A DNA stretch of 64,000 nucleotides from Neobacillus driksii (GTDB lineage: Bacteria > Bacillota > Bacilli > Bacillales > Cytobacillaceae): the NCBI RefSeq assembly GCF_013409995.1, contig NZ_JACCBX010000013.1, positions 106,776 through 170,775 on the forward strand, read 5' to 3'. Made by a program: the position numbers and the translations under genes. Within the stretch, counting starts at the first letter, position 1. The number at the start of each line of letters is the position of its first letter. The notes beneath the pieces were generated by a model. That model made no database searches and was not told the DNA's origin. It saw only the letters and a program-made list of their open reading frames with translations. Shown here in pieces: positions 9,913-17,737 of the stretch.

Positions 9913-9942
9913 AAGCGTTTGCACAAACAATTGCAAACGCTT
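9913..9942 (-). promoter_or_regulatory. Paired CcpA/MalR-type operators of the pullulanase gene
   Basis: AAGCGTTTGC (9913-9922) and GCAAACGCTT (9933-9942) form a perfect 10-base inverted repeat with a 10-base gap. Each arm extended outward fits the cre consensus TGNAANCGNWNNCW (TGCAAACGCTTGCT on the minus strand, TGCAAACGCTTCCT on the plus strand). They lie 32-61 bases before the start codon, suiting repression by CcpA, by the adjacent LacI-family protein, or both. A related TTTGCGCAAA palindrome lies inside the signal-peptide codons near 9820. Confidence 0.7.
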
Positions 9943-10067
9943 CCTTAGAATGTATTATCTCATTATCTGTATTTTCCAAAGAATAGGACATTTCTACTCA
10001 TTAAGAGGTTTGGTTATGGGTCTTTATGCTTGTTTTTGGTAAAAATAAGCAATTCCAATTAAAATAG

Positions 10068-10098
10068 GAAAAGCCCCTAATAAAATTAAGGGCTTTCG
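10068..10098 (-). terminator. Terminator after the LacI-family gene
   Basis: AAAGCCCCTAAT pairs with ATTAAGGGCTTT with one mismatch. On the minus strand the stem ends in TTTTCCTATTTT. It separates the regulator from the pullulanase transcript. Confidence 0.75.
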
Positions 10099-10104
10099 TG
10101 GATT

Positions 10105-11142
10105 TTACTTGTTTTTTAGATGGCAGCATGATGATCTTTCAATTAATTTATGAGGAATGATGATACGCTTTATTGGTTCGTTACTGTTTTCAATCTTTTG
10201 AATCAAGTTCTTTGATGCTTGATAACCAAGATCAAATATATTAATGTCAACAGATGTTAACGGGGGCTTCACCATTTCTGAAAGAAGTACGTTATTAAAG
10301 CTGACAATGGAGATATCCTCTGGAACGCTGATTCCTAACTCATCTAGTGTATTCAAGACACCTAAAGCCATAAAGTCGTCAACTACCACGAGGGCAGTAG
10401 GTGGATTTTCTAGTGACATGAGCTCTTTAACAGCTTCTTGACCGCCTTCACGTAAAAATTCTTCATGAATAATATATTCATTTTTCAATTCAATACCAGC
10501 ATTTCGTAATGCCCGTTCATAACCAAGTAACCGCTCTACCGTTACGACAAGCTCAAGACATCCACCGATAAAGGCAATTTGATGATGGCCCTGCATGATT
10601 AAATGTTCGGTAGCTTCTTGCATGGCACGAAAATTATCGTTATCAACATGGGTAATTTCTTCTACATTTTTATAAGGTTTACCAATAAGGACAAATGGAA
10701 AATTTCTTTTTAGTAAATAGGAGATAATTTTATCCTCCACCTTAGATTTTAGTAGAATCATCCCATCTACTCTTTTTCCCTGAACCATTTCAACCACTGC
10801 TTCAAGTGTTTCCTTTTCTGATTTTCCAGTTGTCATATGCAAAGCGTATTTTTTTTCATGTGCCCCTTCACTAATTCCTTGTAATACGGTTGGGAAAAAG
10901 GGATTCTGAAATACGACATCTCCTGAACTCGGCATGACAAGCCCAATGGTTTGTGTGGATTGACTCGCAAGACTTCTTGCATTTAAGTTTGGATGGTACC
11001 CGAGCTTTCCCATTGCTTCATTTACTTTACGCTTTGTTGCTTCACTTATTCTCGGACTATCGGCAATCACTCTTGAGACTGTTGACGGAGCAACATTCGC
11101 AAGCTTTGCAACATCCTTAATTGTAACCGCTATGTCTAACAC
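10105..11142 (-). CDS. LacI-family transcriptional regulator, MalR-like
   Basis: About 345 residues. The N-terminal LacI helix-turn-helix is clear (TIKDVAKLANVAPSTVSRVI), followed by the YHPNLNARSLASQ hinge and a periplasmic-binding-protein-like sugar sensor ending in a VDINIFDLG region. NPFFPTVLQGIS and GKRVDGMILL resemble MalR repressors of maltose/maltodextrin genes. The start is uncertain: no ATG lies near the DNA-binding domain. The GTG at 11142 is used here, but an AGAGGGG sequence is better spaced for the ATA at 11133, which would give M-A-V-T-I-K-D, the usual LacI N-terminus. The frame stays open to 11346. It likely controls the neighbouring starch or sugar genes. Confidence 0.85.
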   Translation of the reverse strand: MLDIAVTIKDVAKLANVAPSTVSRVIADSPRISEATKRKVNEAMGKLGYHPNLNARSLASQSTQTIGLVMPSSGDVVFQNPFFPTVLQGISEGAHEKKYALHMTTGKSEKETLEAVVEMVQGKRVDGMILLKSKVEDKIISYLLKRNFPFVLIGKPYKNVEEITHVDNDNFRAMQEATEHLIMQGHHQIAFIGGCLELVVTVERLLGYERALRNAGIELKNEYIIHEEFLREGGQEAVKELMSLENPPTALVVVDDFMALGVLNTLDELGISVPEDISIVSFNNVLLSEMVKPPLTSVDINIFDLGYQASKNLIQKIENSNEPIKRIIIPHKLIERSSCCHLKNK

Positions 11143-11405
11143 CCCTCTCGTAGGGAGTTTTATGGAATTCTCATATACTATTATATAACGATAATGACCC
11201 AATCGGAAATTGTGAGACACTCTCTCGCAAAGAATTAGCCTTTTGTACCGCCTGCAGTTAACAAACACAAATAATGAGTAAAGTAAAAAATCGAAATGAT
11301 TTGATGATTGTACGGAAACTAAAGGAATTAACGCCGAATCCTTCATTCACTTGTTTTAATGTTCACTTATAAACCCTGGGATTCCTCATAGTTAATACAG
11401 CAGTG

Positions 11406-11594
11406 TTAATCCGTTACAAGAAACGTACAAAGACAACACTTTAGCGTGTACTTATTGAAAAATTGGTGCACTTGTTGAATGGTTTCGTTTGGTTTCGTGG
11501 TAGGGATATTCATTCTGTCAATTATTTCAAAATTTTCATTACTAACGGCACAAACAAATTTAGTGCCTCCTGCTTCAACCGCTCCATAATACAT
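11406..11594 (-). pseudogene. Truncated ROK-family fructokinase
   Basis: The first about 50 residues match fructokinases of the ROK family: YGAVEAGGTKFVCAV is the phosphate-binding ATP loop, and IIDRMNIPTTKPNETI follows as in ScrK/GmuE-type enzymes of about 290 residues. After residue 50 the homology stops, the frame ends at 11406, and the rest of the enzyme is absent from the following 260 bases, so a deletion has removed about four fifths of the gene. A strong AGGAGG site still precedes the start. It follows the GH32 gene, where a working fructokinase would be expected, so fructose phosphorylation must be supplied elsewhere. Confidence 0.85.
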
Positions 11595-11619
11595 GGTTTT
11601 TTCCTCCTATATGTTTAAA

Positions 11620-11656
11620 TAAAACAGCCCTGTTGTTAAACAGAGCTGTTTTATTT
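11620..11656 (-). terminator. Terminator between GH32 gene and fructokinase remnant
   Basis: AAAACAGCCCTGTT (11621-11634) pairs with AACAGAGCTGTTTT (11639-11652) with one mismatch; the minus strand continues with TATTTAAA. Confidence 0.75.
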
Positions 11657-11662
11657 CGTTTA

Positions 11663-13096
11663 TTAAGAACTAAACGCCTCATAACGAACTTCTTTTAATT
11701 GGGCTCCTTTTCCTGAAAGGACAATGCTTGTTCCTTTTTCTTTTTCATATGCAGTAAATGTTGCGACTTTTTCGCCCTTATTCACAAAGATTTCAACTGA
11801 ATGAAGATCCACATAAAATTCTAGTGTGTTTTCTTCATTGTTAAAACAGTCACGTACGGTAATTGGTTCACTATCTCCATAATCAGAAGTAATCACAACA
11901 GAATTGGATGATGGATCCACACTCACGCGTGTTGCTGTTATTTCTTCCTTGTTTAATTCAACAACAAACGATTTACTCTTAGATAATAGTGATAGGGATA
12001 AATATCCTGTTCTTCCGCTTTCAATGTGCAAGTCCTCATTTAATGAAACATGTTCATGAACAGCAACGGGTGTGAAATAATCGTCATGGCTAATATAAGC
12101 TTGTTGAATCAATGTGTTGTTTTTGATGTGTAACTTTCTTGGTAAACTCATCATGCCGTTATAGCCGAACTCTTTTGGTGGTGTTGCTTTTGTCCAACGA
12201 TGCATCCATCCAATTAAAAGTCTCTCTCCGTTTTGACCGTCCGTTGTTTGTGGTGCGTAAAACGTTGCATAATCTAGCAAGCCCTTTGCCTCAGGAGTGA
12301 ATGCTCCGTTTTCAAAATCCATGTGTCCAATCACATAAGACGTCTTTTTCTCTACTTCCCCGTCAAATTCAGGGTCGCATGGCATTTCTGAGAAAATTAG
12401 CACATCTTTTCCGTCTAAGTGGAAGAGATCTGGACATTCTAGTAACGTATTTTCTTCAAATGGCATTTGAAAAATAGAAGAATGAAAGCTCCACTGAAGT
12501 AAATCTTTTGATTGGAACATGATGATTTCACCACGACGTTTCGCGTTTCTTACCGCTAATACACAGTAGTATACCCCGTCACGCTCTAACACTTTAGGAT
12601 CTCTGAAATCACAAATGAGATACCCTTCTGGCAATTCTTTTTCCCCAATCACGGGATTTAATTTGGATTTCTCGAAATGGATACCATCCTCTGACACTGC
12701 AACACACTGACGTTCAGCAATTTGTGATTCATCTTTATCAAACCCTAAGTTAGGATCAATATGACCTGTATAAATGAGATAGAGCTTCCCATCCTTTTCA
12801 ATCGCACTTCCAGAAAAACATCCGTTCGCATCATACGCTTTGTCATTGGCCATCGCTACGGGAAGGTACTCCCAATTGACAAAATCATTTGTTGTTGCAT
12901 GACCCCAATGCATGTCATTCCATACAATGTCATACGGGTAATACTGATAAAAGAGCTGGTATTTCCCTTTGTAAAAGGAAAAACCATTTGGGTCATTGAG
13001 CCATCCGATTTCTGGTGAAAAGTGAAAAAAGGGGCGGTTATTTGTTTTATATTTGTTTTCTTTGATATAGTCGTTTGCTTTTTGTAGTCGATTCAT
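11663..13096 (-). CDS. GH32 beta-fructofuranosidase (sucrose/fructo-oligosaccharide hydrolase)
   Basis: A 477-residue cytoplasmic glycoside hydrolase of family 32. The three signature motifs are present: WLNDPNG with nucleophile Asp35, FRDP with Asp166, and ECPDLF with acid/base Glu220. A beta-sandwich domain occupies the C-terminal third. There is no signal peptide. Its neighbours are an ABC importer rather than a PTS permease, so the likely substrate is unphosphorylated sucrose or a short fructo-oligosaccharide, resembling the pneumococcal sus arrangement; this is inference. It is the last intact gene of the SBP-permease-permease-hydrolase unit, 12 bases after the permease. Confidence 0.9.
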   Translation of the reverse strand: MNRLQKANDYIKENKYKTNNRPFFHFSPEIGWLNDPNGFSFYKGKYQLFYQYYPYDIVWNDMHWGHATTNDFVNWEYLPVAMANDKAYDANGCFSGSAIEKDGKLYLIYTGHIDPNLGFDKDESQIAERQCVAVSEDGIHFEKSKLNPVIGEKELPEGYLICDFRDPKVLERDGVYYCVLAVRNAKRRGEIIMFQSKDLLQWSFHSSIFQMPFEENTLLECPDLFHLDGKDVLIFSEMPCDPEFDGEVEKKTSYVIGHMDFENGAFTPEAKGLLDYATFYAPQTTDGQNGERLLIGWMHRWTKATPPKEFGYNGMMSLPRKLHIKNNTLIQQAYISHDDYFTPVAVHEHVSLNEDLHIESGRTGYLSLSLLSKSKSFVVELNKEEITATRVSVDPSSNSVVITSDYGDSEPITVRDCFNNEENTLEFYVDLHSVEIFVNKGEKVATFTAYEKEKGTSIVLSGKGAQLKEVRYEAFSS

Positions 13097-13108
13097 AGGG
13101 CACCTCTT

Positions 13109-13942
13109 TTATTTAATTCCACTTTGCATGGAACCTTCCACAATGTATTTTTGGAAAATGATATAAAGAATAACAATTGGAATCGTTATGATTGTTAGTG
13201 CTGCCATCATGTGACTTGTGAAAATGTTATACGTGTCTGCAAAAACCGCATTAAGGGCAACTTGAATTGGCATCAAATCTGCGTTTGATAACGCCATAAC
13301 CGGCCATAAAAAATCGTTCCATGATGCTAAGAACGTTAAAATTCCAACTGTAATATACATATTTAAGCTAGACGGCATGACGATTCGAAAGAAACATCCT
13401 ACTTCACTTAGTCCATCGATTTTTCCTGATTCAATCAATTCACCAGGGAAGGACAAGAAATGTTGTCTGAATAAGAATATGTTCATCACATTGATGATAA
13501 ATGGCAGCAAATAACCTGGAATCGTGTTGATTAATCCCATTTGATTTACCACTAAAAACAAGGGAAGAATGGTCGCTTCAATTGGCACAATCATAAGTGC
13601 GATAATAAAAATTAAAATCCAATCTTTAAATGGAAATTTAAATCTTGCTAGAGCATATCCTGCCAATGAATTGATGGTTAATCCTACAACCACTGTAACG
13701 GATGCATAAATCAAACTATTTCCAACGTTCTTAAAGATGTTATAAAAACCTAATAACTCCACATAGGAATCAAACGAAAGATCAGAAAATCTTGGAACAA
13801 AGGCAAAGATTGTATCAATATCTCTGTAAATCACTTCATCGATTTTAAATGAAGAAAGAATCATCCAAATAAGAGGAAGTAAAAATTGTAATGCCACAAG
13901 AGACGCCAAGATATAAAACAAGGTTTTCTTTACAATTTTCAT
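13109..13942 (-). CDS. Carbohydrate ABC transporter permease, MalG type
   Basis: 277 residues with six predicted membrane helices. The ABC importer EAA loop is visible as ESGKIDGLSEVGCFFRIVMP, where it contacts the ATPase. FLASWNDFLWPVMALSN near the C-terminus is typical of the CUT1 MalG/UgpE subfamily. It overlaps the preceding permease by four bases (ATGA), showing operon structure. No ATPase gene lies in the cluster; a shared MsmX-type ATPase encoded elsewhere is likely, as is common in Bacillus. Confidence 0.92.
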   Translation of the reverse strand: MKIVKKTLFYILASLVALQFLLPLIWMILSSFKIDEVIYRDIDTIFAFVPRFSDLSFDSYVELLGFYNIFKNVGNSLIYASVTVVVGLTINSLAGYALARFKFPFKDWILIFIIALMIVPIEATILPLFLVVNQMGLINTIPGYLLPFIINVMNIFLFRQHFLSFPGELIESGKIDGLSEVGCFFRIVMPSSLNMYITVGILTFLASWNDFLWPVMALSNADLMPIQVALNAVFADTYNIFTSHMMAALTIITIPIVILYIIFQKYIVEGSMQSGIK

Positions 13943-14880
13943 GCTGCTTTCTCCTCTATAAATAGCTTTTTAATAATGATTGAGATAACGACTAAGAAAA
14001 TCGTGAATACTAATGTAATGGCACTTGCATATCCAATGTTTCGGTGACGGAATCCATACTCATAAATGTATTGCAAAATGGTAATCGTTGAGTAATCCGG
14101 ACCTCCACCTGTCATAACCATCGGTTGAACAATGAGTTTAAACGCCTGAATCGTGGTGGTGATCACTAAAAACATCAGAATGGGTTTTATTGACGGAATG
14201 GTGATAAATAAAAACTTTTGGAACGCATTGGCTCCGTCAATGTCCGCTGCTTCATAAAGGCTTCCATCAATATTTTTAAGTCCTGCTAAAAAAATCATCA
14301 TTTGATACCCGCACCCTGACCATGCAGAGATCGCAATGATCGTATACATTGCTTGAGAGGCACTTGAGAGGAAAGGCTGCTTTGAAATCCCAACATTCTC
14401 AAGGAGTTCATTAATTAATCCAGATGTTGGGTTTAACATGACCGTCCATAGGATTGAGATGACAACAAGAGATAAAACAGCTGGTGAAAAATAGGCGGTA
14501 CGGAAGAACCCTACCCCTCTGACTTTTTTGTTGACAATCAGCGCAAGTCCAAGTGCCATCGACAGTTGCAGAGGAACAACAAACACCACAAACTTAATCG
14601 TGTTTTTAAAACTTTGGATCAACACTTCATCTGTAATCATTCGCTTAAAGTTTTCAAGTCCAATAAATTCTTTGTCGTTTGGTTTTAATAAATAGTAATC
14701 CGTAAACCCGTACGTAAATGCTAAAATAATTGGTAATACAATGAAAAGAATCGCTAGAATTAAAGCAGGTGTTAAAAATCCGTAAGCAGACACGATATCT
14801 CTTGTTTTATAATGTTCGCTATGTCTGAAGTGTTCGGTTGTATTTCTCACTTTTACAAAACGTTTGATAAATTTCTTCAT
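13939..14880 (-). CDS. Carbohydrate ABC transporter permease, MalF type
   Basis: 313 residues, CUT1 family. A charged N-terminal segment precedes the first helix (GFLTPALILAILFIVLPIIL), and the EAA loop reads YEAADIDGANAFQKFLFITIP. TGGGPDYSTITILQYIYEYGF is the usual C-terminal signature of sugar permeases. Together with the MalG-type partner it forms the membrane channel for the lipoprotein encoded upstream. A strong hairpin lies between that gene and this one. Confidence 0.92.
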   Translation of the reverse strand: MKKFIKRFVKVRNTTEHFRHSEHYKTRDIVSAYGFLTPALILAILFIVLPIILAFTYGFTDYYLLKPNDKEFIGLENFKRMITDEVLIQSFKNTIKFVVFVVPLQLSMALGLALIVNKKVRGVGFFRTAYFSPAVLSLVVISILWTVMLNPTSGLINELLENVGISKQPFLSSASQAMYTIIAISAWSGCGYQMMIFLAGLKNIDGSLYEAADIDGANAFQKFLFITIPSIKPILMFLVITTTIQAFKLIVQPMVMTGGGPDYSTITILQYIYEYGFRHRNIGYASAITLVFTIFLVVISIIIKKLFIEEKAA

Positions 14881-14901
14881 GGTTCACACCCCTTTTAAAA
14901 A

Positions 14902-14939
14902 AGAGTAAGAGGTGAGGTCCTCGCCTCACCTCTTACTTT
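14902..14939 (-). terminator. Intra-operon hairpin between binding-protein and permease genes
   Basis: A perfect 14-base stem (14904-14917 with 14924-14937) with a six-base loop. It lies directly after the binding-protein gene and is followed by only a modest T run on the minus strand. Such elements usually stabilise the upstream message or cause partial termination, giving more binding protein than permease. Confidence 0.75.
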
Positions 14940-14948
14940 TACAAACGA

Positions 14949-16328
14949 TTATTTTTTATACTTTGCAAATTCTAATTCAATTTTCTTCGCTGCATCGTCT
15001 AAATATTTCTTTATTGTTGCTTCATCTGTCGCTTTGTTTTGAGCGATTTTTAGAATGACGTCTTTTGCAAAGGTTTCAGAAAGATAAGGATATCCTGGGG
15101 ATACAGGACGAGATTTGTTTGTATTTTCCACTTGATACTTTAATACTGACCATGCATCGTTGTGATATGGGTTGTCTGTATTTGTATCAATTGCGTCCAC
15201 GGAATTGATTCTTGTTGGAATAGAACCGTTTTTAGCGAAATATTCTTTTGATGCTTCGTCGTTAGTTAACCATTCCATGACTTCAACGATTTGCTTGATG
15301 CGTTCTTCGTCTTCTTCTTGTCCGTTACGAACAAATGCCCAAGATCCTGATGGTGTGTATAACCCGTTCAAGTTTTCACTCATTTTTGGATAACGAACCG
15401 TTTTGAATTTTAAGTCAGGATAATTATTGATAAGCTCATTTACATACCAGAATCCGCTAACAGATAGTGCTGATTTTCCTGTATGGAATGTTTTTTCGGA
15501 TTCTGTGGCACTAGCAAGTGCTGGTTCAGCAAATAATTGTGCATACTTTGTTAATGCTTCTACACTTTTGTCACTGTTTAATACGCCATCAACTGTTACA
15601 CCATCTTTACCGACAATGTTTGCATCATTTCCCCAAAGAAGTGGTGTGAAGTAGTATGTTCCTAATTCATAGGCACCTGCAGTAATGTCTGTTAGTAATA
15701 AACTTACAGCCACTTCATAATTTGCAAAAGCTGGATCATCCGTCGTTTTGGCAAACTCGTCCACCTTTCTTGATAACTCAATAAATTGATCCCATGTCCA
15801 GTCTTGATCAAGTGAAGGTACTAATGCTTTTACATCTTCAGGTAATGCATTGATCATGTCTTCGTTATACATGATAGCTACGCCTGAGTCTGAATAACCC
15901 ATTCCGTAGAATTTCTCGTCCACTGTTCCTTGGTCGATAATCGCTTGCGTGAATCCATCTTTGAATCCATCGCTCATGTATCCATCAAGTTCACCAAGTA
16001 ATCCTGAATCAACGTAAGCCCCAATATCGGGTCCATCTAATGTGAAAATATCAGGCATGTCATTTGCTGTAATTGCTGCATTAAGCTTATCTATGTAGCC
16101 TGAACCAGCTCCTGCACGTGTGATGTTTTGTATTTCTATTTTTGGTCCGTCTGGATGAGCCTCATTGTAGCTCTTTACTCGGTCAGCAAACATCTTTCCT
16201 TCTGGATGATCTGCTGCGGCCTGTGTCCAAACTACAATTTTGTCACTGCTGCTAGTTTTGTCTGAACTACAAGCTGCTAACGAAAAGACTAAAAACAGGA
16301 TTGAAACAAACAAGATTAACTTTTTCAT
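14949..16328 (-). CDS. Sugar ABC transporter substrate-binding lipoprotein
   Basis: 459 residues. The signal peptide ends in the lipobox SLAAC, so the mature protein is lipid-anchored outside the membrane. The rest has the family 1 solute-binding fold, with the opening pattern IVVWTQ and late features such as SGSWAFVRNG and WLTNDEASKEYF. The start at 16328 follows AAGGGGGAG and places the signal peptide correctly; the frame stays open to 16448 but that part is noncoding leader. It feeds the two permeases downstream and, with the GH32 enzyme, points to sucrose or a fructoside as substrate. Confidence 0.9.
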   Translation of the reverse strand: MKKLILFVSILFLVFSLAACSSDKTSSSDKIVVWTQAAADHPEGKMFADRVKSYNEAHPDGPKIEIQNITRAGAGSGYIDKLNAAITANDMPDIFTLDGPDIGAYVDSGLLGELDGYMSDGFKDGFTQAIIDQGTVDEKFYGMGYSDSGVAIMYNEDMINALPEDVKALVPSLDQDWTWDQFIELSRKVDEFAKTTDDPAFANYEVAVSLLLTDITAGAYELGTYYFTPLLWGNDANIVGKDGVTVDGVLNSDKSVEALTKYAQLFAEPALASATESEKTFHTGKSALSVSGFWYVNELINNYPDLKFKTVRYPKMSENLNGLYTPSGSWAFVRNGQEEDEERIKQIVEVMEWLTNDEASKEYFAKNGSIPTRINSVDAIDTNTDNPYHNDAWSVLKYQVENTNKSRPVSPGYPYLSETFAKDVILKIAQNKATDEATIKKYLDDAAKKIELEFAKYKK

Positions 16329-16362
16329 ACTTCTCCCCCTTGTTCTTTTTAACATCTTATCA

Positions 16363-16437
16363 AGCGCTTTCAATATTGTAATGCGATTTAGTTTAGCGCT
16401 TTCATAAGTTAATGATAAGGTATTTACAACGCTTTCA
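16363..16437 (-). promoter_or_regulatory. Three cre/LacI-like sites upstream of the sugar ABC operon
   Basis: Three copies of a CGCTTTCA core with the same orientation occur at 16363-16372, 16395-16404 and 16429-16437. Read on the minus strand they begin TGAAAGCG and are near but imperfect matches to cre, differing at the final C. Their regular spacing (32-34 bases) suggests cooperative binding by CcpA, a LacI-family protein or the nearby AraC-type regulator. Confidence 0.5.
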
Positions 16438-16532
16438 AAATGCTGCATTTCTTTAAAAAATGTTTAAATTCATATTATTGAAAATAAAAGTGCAAGGTGC
16501 CAGCTTATTAGCGACAAGCGCAGGGCAATAAA

Positions 16533-16567
16533 CAAAAAAGCCTCATCACCCAGTAGTGAGAGGCTTA
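16533..16567 (-). terminator. Terminator after the AraC-type response regulator
   Basis: AAGCCTC (16539-16545) pairs with GAGGCTT (16559-16565) with further inner pairing, followed on the minus strand by TTTTTTG. It overlaps the last codon and stop of the regulator gene and separates it from the ABC operon. Confidence 0.8.
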
Positions 16568-17737
16568 ATTATTTTTTACTAGTTTACGATATTCACTTGG
16601 TGTTTTTTTCATTTTCCTTTTAAATACTTGGCTGAAGTAACGCTGATCGGTATAGCCGACTTTTTCGGCAATTTCATATGTTTTAAGATCTGTATTTTGC
16701 AGGAAAAGGCATGCATATTCCATTCTGACATTTGTTAAATAATCGAGAAAGGTAAGACCGGTTTTTTGTTTAAAAAGTAGGCTGAAATAGCTAACACTTA
16801 ATCCTACTTGTTGTGCTATCTGTTCCACGCCAAGATCTGTTTGAAAGTTATTTCGGATATAGTCGAGTGCCTCTTCCATCATAGCTGCAGCTGATTGGCT
16901 GGGCTTATATTCTTTCTTTAACCGCTCTTCTGTCAGAACATTGCCGCTTATATAGTTTTCATATTTTAGTAATTCCTTGGCAGCTTCAACGGAATGCTTT
17001 ATTTCAAATAACTGCTCAACGACTTTACCAAAAGAGATGATGCATTGATCAGAGCCTTCATGAAGAAGCAGCTGTGAAAATGCATCGGTAATATCCGCTG
17101 CTTGAGTGACGAAGTGTTTTGCCATTTCAACGACTACCATCACTTCTTTATCTGACAGCTGGTAAACAAATAGGTTCGGATTCCACTTAGAAAGGAAGTC
17201 TTCATTTTTTGTAAAAATTAATTCGATGTCTTCCTTATAGTTTTTTACGATCATTGAGAAATAAAGAGCTTGTTTGTTGTTGGTTTGAGCATCCACTTTC
17301 CCTGATGTAATCAGCTCATAAATCGCATATTTCTCATGCTCATACACATTTACTTTTTGCTCTTTTAATTTGTTAAGTGCTCTTTTAACGCAATCTTCCA
17401 ATTCGTCATAATCAATCGGCTTTAAAATATAGTCGAACGCGTTATTTTTAATTCCTTCTTTTGCATATTCAAAATCATCATAACCGCTTATTAAGATAAC
17501 CATTGGCTTATTATCGATCTGATTTATTGTCTTTAACAGTTCAATCCCGCTCATTTCAGGCATTGAAATATCTGTTAATAGAAGATCAGCTTGTTGATTT
17601 TTGATGATCTCCATGACTTCTTGTCCATTTTGAGCTGTCCCAATGATTTCACAGTCTAATCCCTGCCAATCGATAATTTGTGCAAGATTTTTTAAGATTA
17701 ACTTTTCGTCATCCGCAATTACTACTTTATATCCCAT
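16565..17737 (-). CDS. Two-component response regulator with AraC-type DNA-binding domain (YesN-like)
   Basis: 390 residues. The N-terminal receiver has acidic pocket residues near positions 9-10 and the phosphoacceptor Asp56 in LLLTDISMPEMSG. The C-terminal about 100 residues are a double helix-turn-helix of the AraC family (IAQQVGLSVSYFSLLFKQK and IAEKVGYTDQRYFSQVFKR). Its start abuts the stop of the kinase gene. Regulators of this YesN type usually activate neighbouring carbohydrate ABC transporters, so the operon directly downstream is the likely target. Confidence 0.92.
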   Translation of the reverse strand: MGYKVVIADDEKLILKNLAQIIDWQGLDCEIIGTAQNGQEVMEIIKNQQADLLLTDISMPEMSGIELLKTINQIDNKPMVILISGYDDFEYAKEGIKNNAFDYILKPIDYDELEDCVKRALNKLKEQKVNVYEHEKYAIYELITSGKVDAQTNNKQALYFSMIVKNYKEDIELIFTKNEDFLSKWNPNLFVYQLSDKEVMVVVEMAKHFVTQAADITDAFSQLLLHEGSDQCIISFGKVVEQLFEIKHSVEAAKELLKYENYISGNVLTEERLKKEYKPSQSAAAMMEEALDYIRNNFQTDLGVEQIAQQVGLSVSYFSLLFKQKTGLTFLDYLTNVRMEYACLFLQNTDLKTYEIAEKVGYTDQRYFSQVFKRKMKKTPSEYRKLVKNN

